NCBI RefSeq assembly: GCF_020711255.1
Contig: NZ_JAJFAW010000001.1
Location: forward strand, 240,911-304,910
Direction: 5' to 3'
DNA length: 64,000 nucleotides
DNA from: Hymenobacter plasmatis
GTDB lineage: Bacteria; Bacteroidota; Bacteroidia; Cytophagales; Hymenobacteraceae
The translations under genes were made by a program, and so were the position numbers. Of this stretch, positions 62,288-64,000 are shown piece after piece (position 1 is the first letter of the stretch; the number at the start of each line of letters is the position of its first letter). The notes below the pieces were generated by a model that saw nothing but the letters and a program-made list of their open reading frames with translations, did no database searches and was not told where the DNA came from.

Positions 62288-63745
62288 ATGCAACTGATAG
62301 GGCACCTGCTGTTGGCCTTATTGCTGACACTGGCCGCCGCCAGCCCGGCACGTAAGCCCCGACTACTATTGCGAGCGCACGGAGCCGAGCCATCAGCCCA
62401 ATCTGCGCCCGACTCGCTGCCGCTCCGCATCCGGGCATTGCTGGCCAACACCGCCGTGACCGCGGGCCACCGGCCCTTGCTCTGCCATGACTTGCGCGGA
62501 ACCAATGCCTTTTACAGCCGCCGCGACTATGCCCCGGCCTGGAGTGCGGGTTCCCAGCTTAGCGCATCGGGCCGGGAGGCGCTGGCTTTGCTGCTGAAGG
62601 CTGAAGAATACGGGCTTCAGCCCAATAATTACCACGTGCCCGCCCTGCAGGCTTTGGCCAAATCAATTGGGCCGGCTGGGGCGTCGGCGCGCCAGCGGGT
62701 CCGCCAGGCCCGCTTCGAGGTCCTGCTCACCGATGGCCTGCTGCGGTTTTCGCTGCACTTGCGCCGGGGCCAGCTGCGGGAGCTCAAGCCCTCGCCCCTG
62801 GAAACAGCCGACTCGCTGTTTGAGCCGGCCGCCTGGCTGGCCCGGGCCCTGGAGGCGCCCGATTTTGTGCCCGAACTGCTGCGGTGCCAGCCCCAGCAGC
62901 GGGAGTACCAGCAGCTACAGCAGGCGCTGGCCCGCTGGCGCCAGCGGCCCCTGGGGCGCGACTCGGTGCGCATCCGGAGGGCCCAGCAGCTGGCCCTCAC
63001 GCTGGAGCGCTGGCGCTGGCAGGCTATTCCCGATTCCAATTATGTGCTGGTGAACCTGCCGGCCTACGCGCTGGAAGTGGTGCACGGCGACACCGTATTG
63101 CAAACCCACCGCTTGGTCATCGGCAAGCCCGAGAGCCCCACGCCCACGCTCAGCAGCAAGCTCCGCGTCTTTACCCTGGCCCCCGAGTGGCGGGTGCCCT
63201 ACAGCATTGCCACTGAGGAAATCCTGCCCCGCTTGCGGGATAACCCGCGGTACGCGGCCCGGCATAATTTTTCCATCTACAACGCCCAGGGCGAGCTAAT
63301 AGACCCCACTGAGGTAGACTGGTGGGACGTCCGGAAGAAGCGGTTCTACTACACCATTCGTCAGAATCCTGGCCCGGGGAATGCGTTGGGCTCGGTTATT
63401 TTCCGCTTCCGCAACCCCTACGAGGTGTTCCTGCACGCCACCTACGACACCCGCGATTTCAAGCGGCCCTACCGGGCGCTGGGCCACGGCTGCATGCGCA
63501 TGGAGCGCCCCATGGAGCTGGTTTCCTACCTGTTGGGGGCCGACAGCCTTCGGGCCACGCTGCCCTCCGAGGCTGAACTGGCGGCCGCCCCGGTTCCGCG
63601 ACGCGTCACGCTGGCGCACCCGGTGCCGCTGCATGTGCGCTACGCGACCTGCGCCGTGGTGGCGGGGCAGCTCCGTTTCTACGCCGACGTGTACAAGCAG
63701 GACGAAGCCCTGCGCCAGCAACTGTTTGGGCGCGGCGTGAACTGA
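62288..63745 (+). CDS. L,D-transpeptidase (YcbB-like)
   Basis: A 485-residue exported L,D-transpeptidase that makes 3-3 cross-links or attaches proteins to peptidoglycan. A signal peptide (1-20) leads to a peptidoglycan-binding-like N-terminal domain with FYSRRDYAPAW (about 75-85) and LLLKAEEYGLQPNNYHVPAL, characteristic of the YcbB type. The YkuD domain has YALEVVHGDTVLQTHRLVIGKPESPTP (about 258-285), EWRVPYSIATEEILPRL and the catalytic GHGCMR (C402) with a preceding HATYDT. It starts at ATG 62288. The final region (about 445-485) has a further beta segment. A palindromic repeat follows. Confidence 0.92.
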   Translation: MQLIGHLLLALLLTLAAASPARKPRLLLRAHGAEPSAQSAPDSLPLRIRALLANTAVTAGHRPLLCHDLRGTNAFYSRRDYAPAWSAGSQLSASGREALALLLKAEEYGLQPNNYHVPALQALAKSIGPAGASARQRVRQARFEVLLTDGLLRFSLHLRRGQLRELKPSPLETADSLFEPAAWLARALEAPDFVPELLRCQPQQREYQQLQQALARWRQRPLGRDSVRIRRAQQLALTLERWRWQAIPDSNYVLVNLPAYALEVVHGDTVLQTHRLVIGKPESPTPTLSSKLRVFTLAPEWRVPYSIATEEILPRLRDNPRYAARHNFSIYNAQGELIDPTEVDWWDVRKKRFYYTIRQNPGPGNALGSVIFRFRNPYEVFLHATYDTRDFKRPYRALGHGCMRMERPMELVSYLLGADSLRATLPSEAELAAAPVPRRVTLAHPVPLHVRYATCAVVAGQLRFYADVYKQDEALRQQLFGRGVN

Positions 63746-63765
63746 TGTTGGTAAGGTTAGCCTTG

Positions 63766-63881
63766 GTGTAGAGACGCGACACTTCGCGTCTCGGCGTGGG
63801 CGCCGTTTGCTAATCGTTCGGGTGTAATCGTTAAGGTGTAATCGTTCAACGCCGAGACGCGAAGTGTCGCGTCTCTACACC
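63766..63881. repeat. Palindromic GAGACGCGA family repeat with tandem spacer
   Basis: A perfect 32-base inverted repeat: arm GTGTAGAGACGCGACACTTC and on, paired to its complement ending at 63881. Between the arms stand three related 12-14 base units, TAATCGTTCGGGTG, TAATCGTTAAGGTG and TAATCGTTCAAC. Same family as 1224-1314. The last 119 bases of the window (63882-64000) hold nothing I can name. Confidence 0.8.
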
Positions 63882-64000
63882 GTTCAGTTGAGCCATTCAG
63901 CCTCCTAAACCCTACTTTAATTAAGAGCGTGTTGGGGATTTTAGCAGGGCAAAAAGAAACGAGTCAGTAAGTTGCAAGGGGAGTTCCTAGGCTCCGCTTC

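Noticed and set aside
63811..63852. Three similar 12-14 base units suggesting a CRISPR-like array
   Set aside because: Units are short, directly adjacent without spacers, and lie inside the arms of a palindromic repeat. No cas genes are present.

Overview
The window is a high-GC bacterial chromosome segment, most likely from a Hymenobacter-like member of the Bacteroidota (Cytophagales). The evidence is a type IX secretion (T9SS) C-terminal sorting domain, a TonB/BamA/OmpH-type envelope, GldL-like and 2TM small membrane proteins, a radical SAM/TIGR03915-type pair, and families of palindromic intergenic repeats of the kind I associate with that genus (from memory, not searched). I see no rRNA, tRNA, CRISPR array, transposase or prophage genes. 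All functional calls come from reading the sequence and from knowledge of the families; no database search was run. Layout: 0-14.6 kb carries housekeeping and envelope genes (cmk, ispH, a secreted PQQ-type sugar dehydrogenase, a GT2 glycosyltransferase), then a RimB-like protease / RimK ligase / orphan polytopic membrane protein / aspartoacylase-like cluster, an OmpH/Skp protein, an MFS transporter, a lipoprotein, a cupin and a lipid kinase. 14.7-19.7 kb has an App1-like phosphatase facing the lipid kinase, a VOC protein, a DoxX-like protein, a beta-barrel protein, an NAD-binding oxidoreductase and a CvfB-like S1 protein.

From 19.8 to 22.6 kb lies a compact arsenic locus on the minus strand: arsR, an ArsI-type C-As lyase, an ArsN1-like acetyltransferase, a MIP channel and a thioredoxin-type arsenate reductase, with a palindromic ArsR-type operator. 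There is no ArsB/Acr3 pump in it, so the MIP channel is the likely arsenite exit. From 22.9 to 29 kb follow a TonB-domain protein, a BamA-like outer membrane protein, and a putative DNA modification/repair operon (radical SAM with helix-hairpin-helix, a small Cys-containing ORF, an epoxide-hydrolase-like enzyme, a TIGR03915-type protein). 29-38 kb holds rmlD, an MFS exporter, a GreB-type factor, a bestrophin, an AraC regulator divergent from an aldehyde dehydrogenase, a DUF779 protein and a WD40 protein.

From 41.9 to 48.9 kb two divergent groups together make an apparently complete oxidative (De Ley-Doudoroff) galactose route: an SDR, a GH1-like glycosidase and phosphoglycerate mutase on the minus strand; a KDPG/KDPGal aldolase, galactonate dehydratase, KDGal kinase and an SMP-30 lactonase on the plus strand. 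49.4-63.7 kb is an envelope/peptidoglycan region: PbpC, a T9SS-exported subtilase with S-layer-homology-like repeats, a beta-propeller protein, a giant alpha-2-macroglobulin lipoprotein and an L,D-transpeptidase. Many gaps between genes are filled by large palindromic repeats of several families, some nested inside each other, and one A/T-rich repeat has inserted in frame into pbpC.
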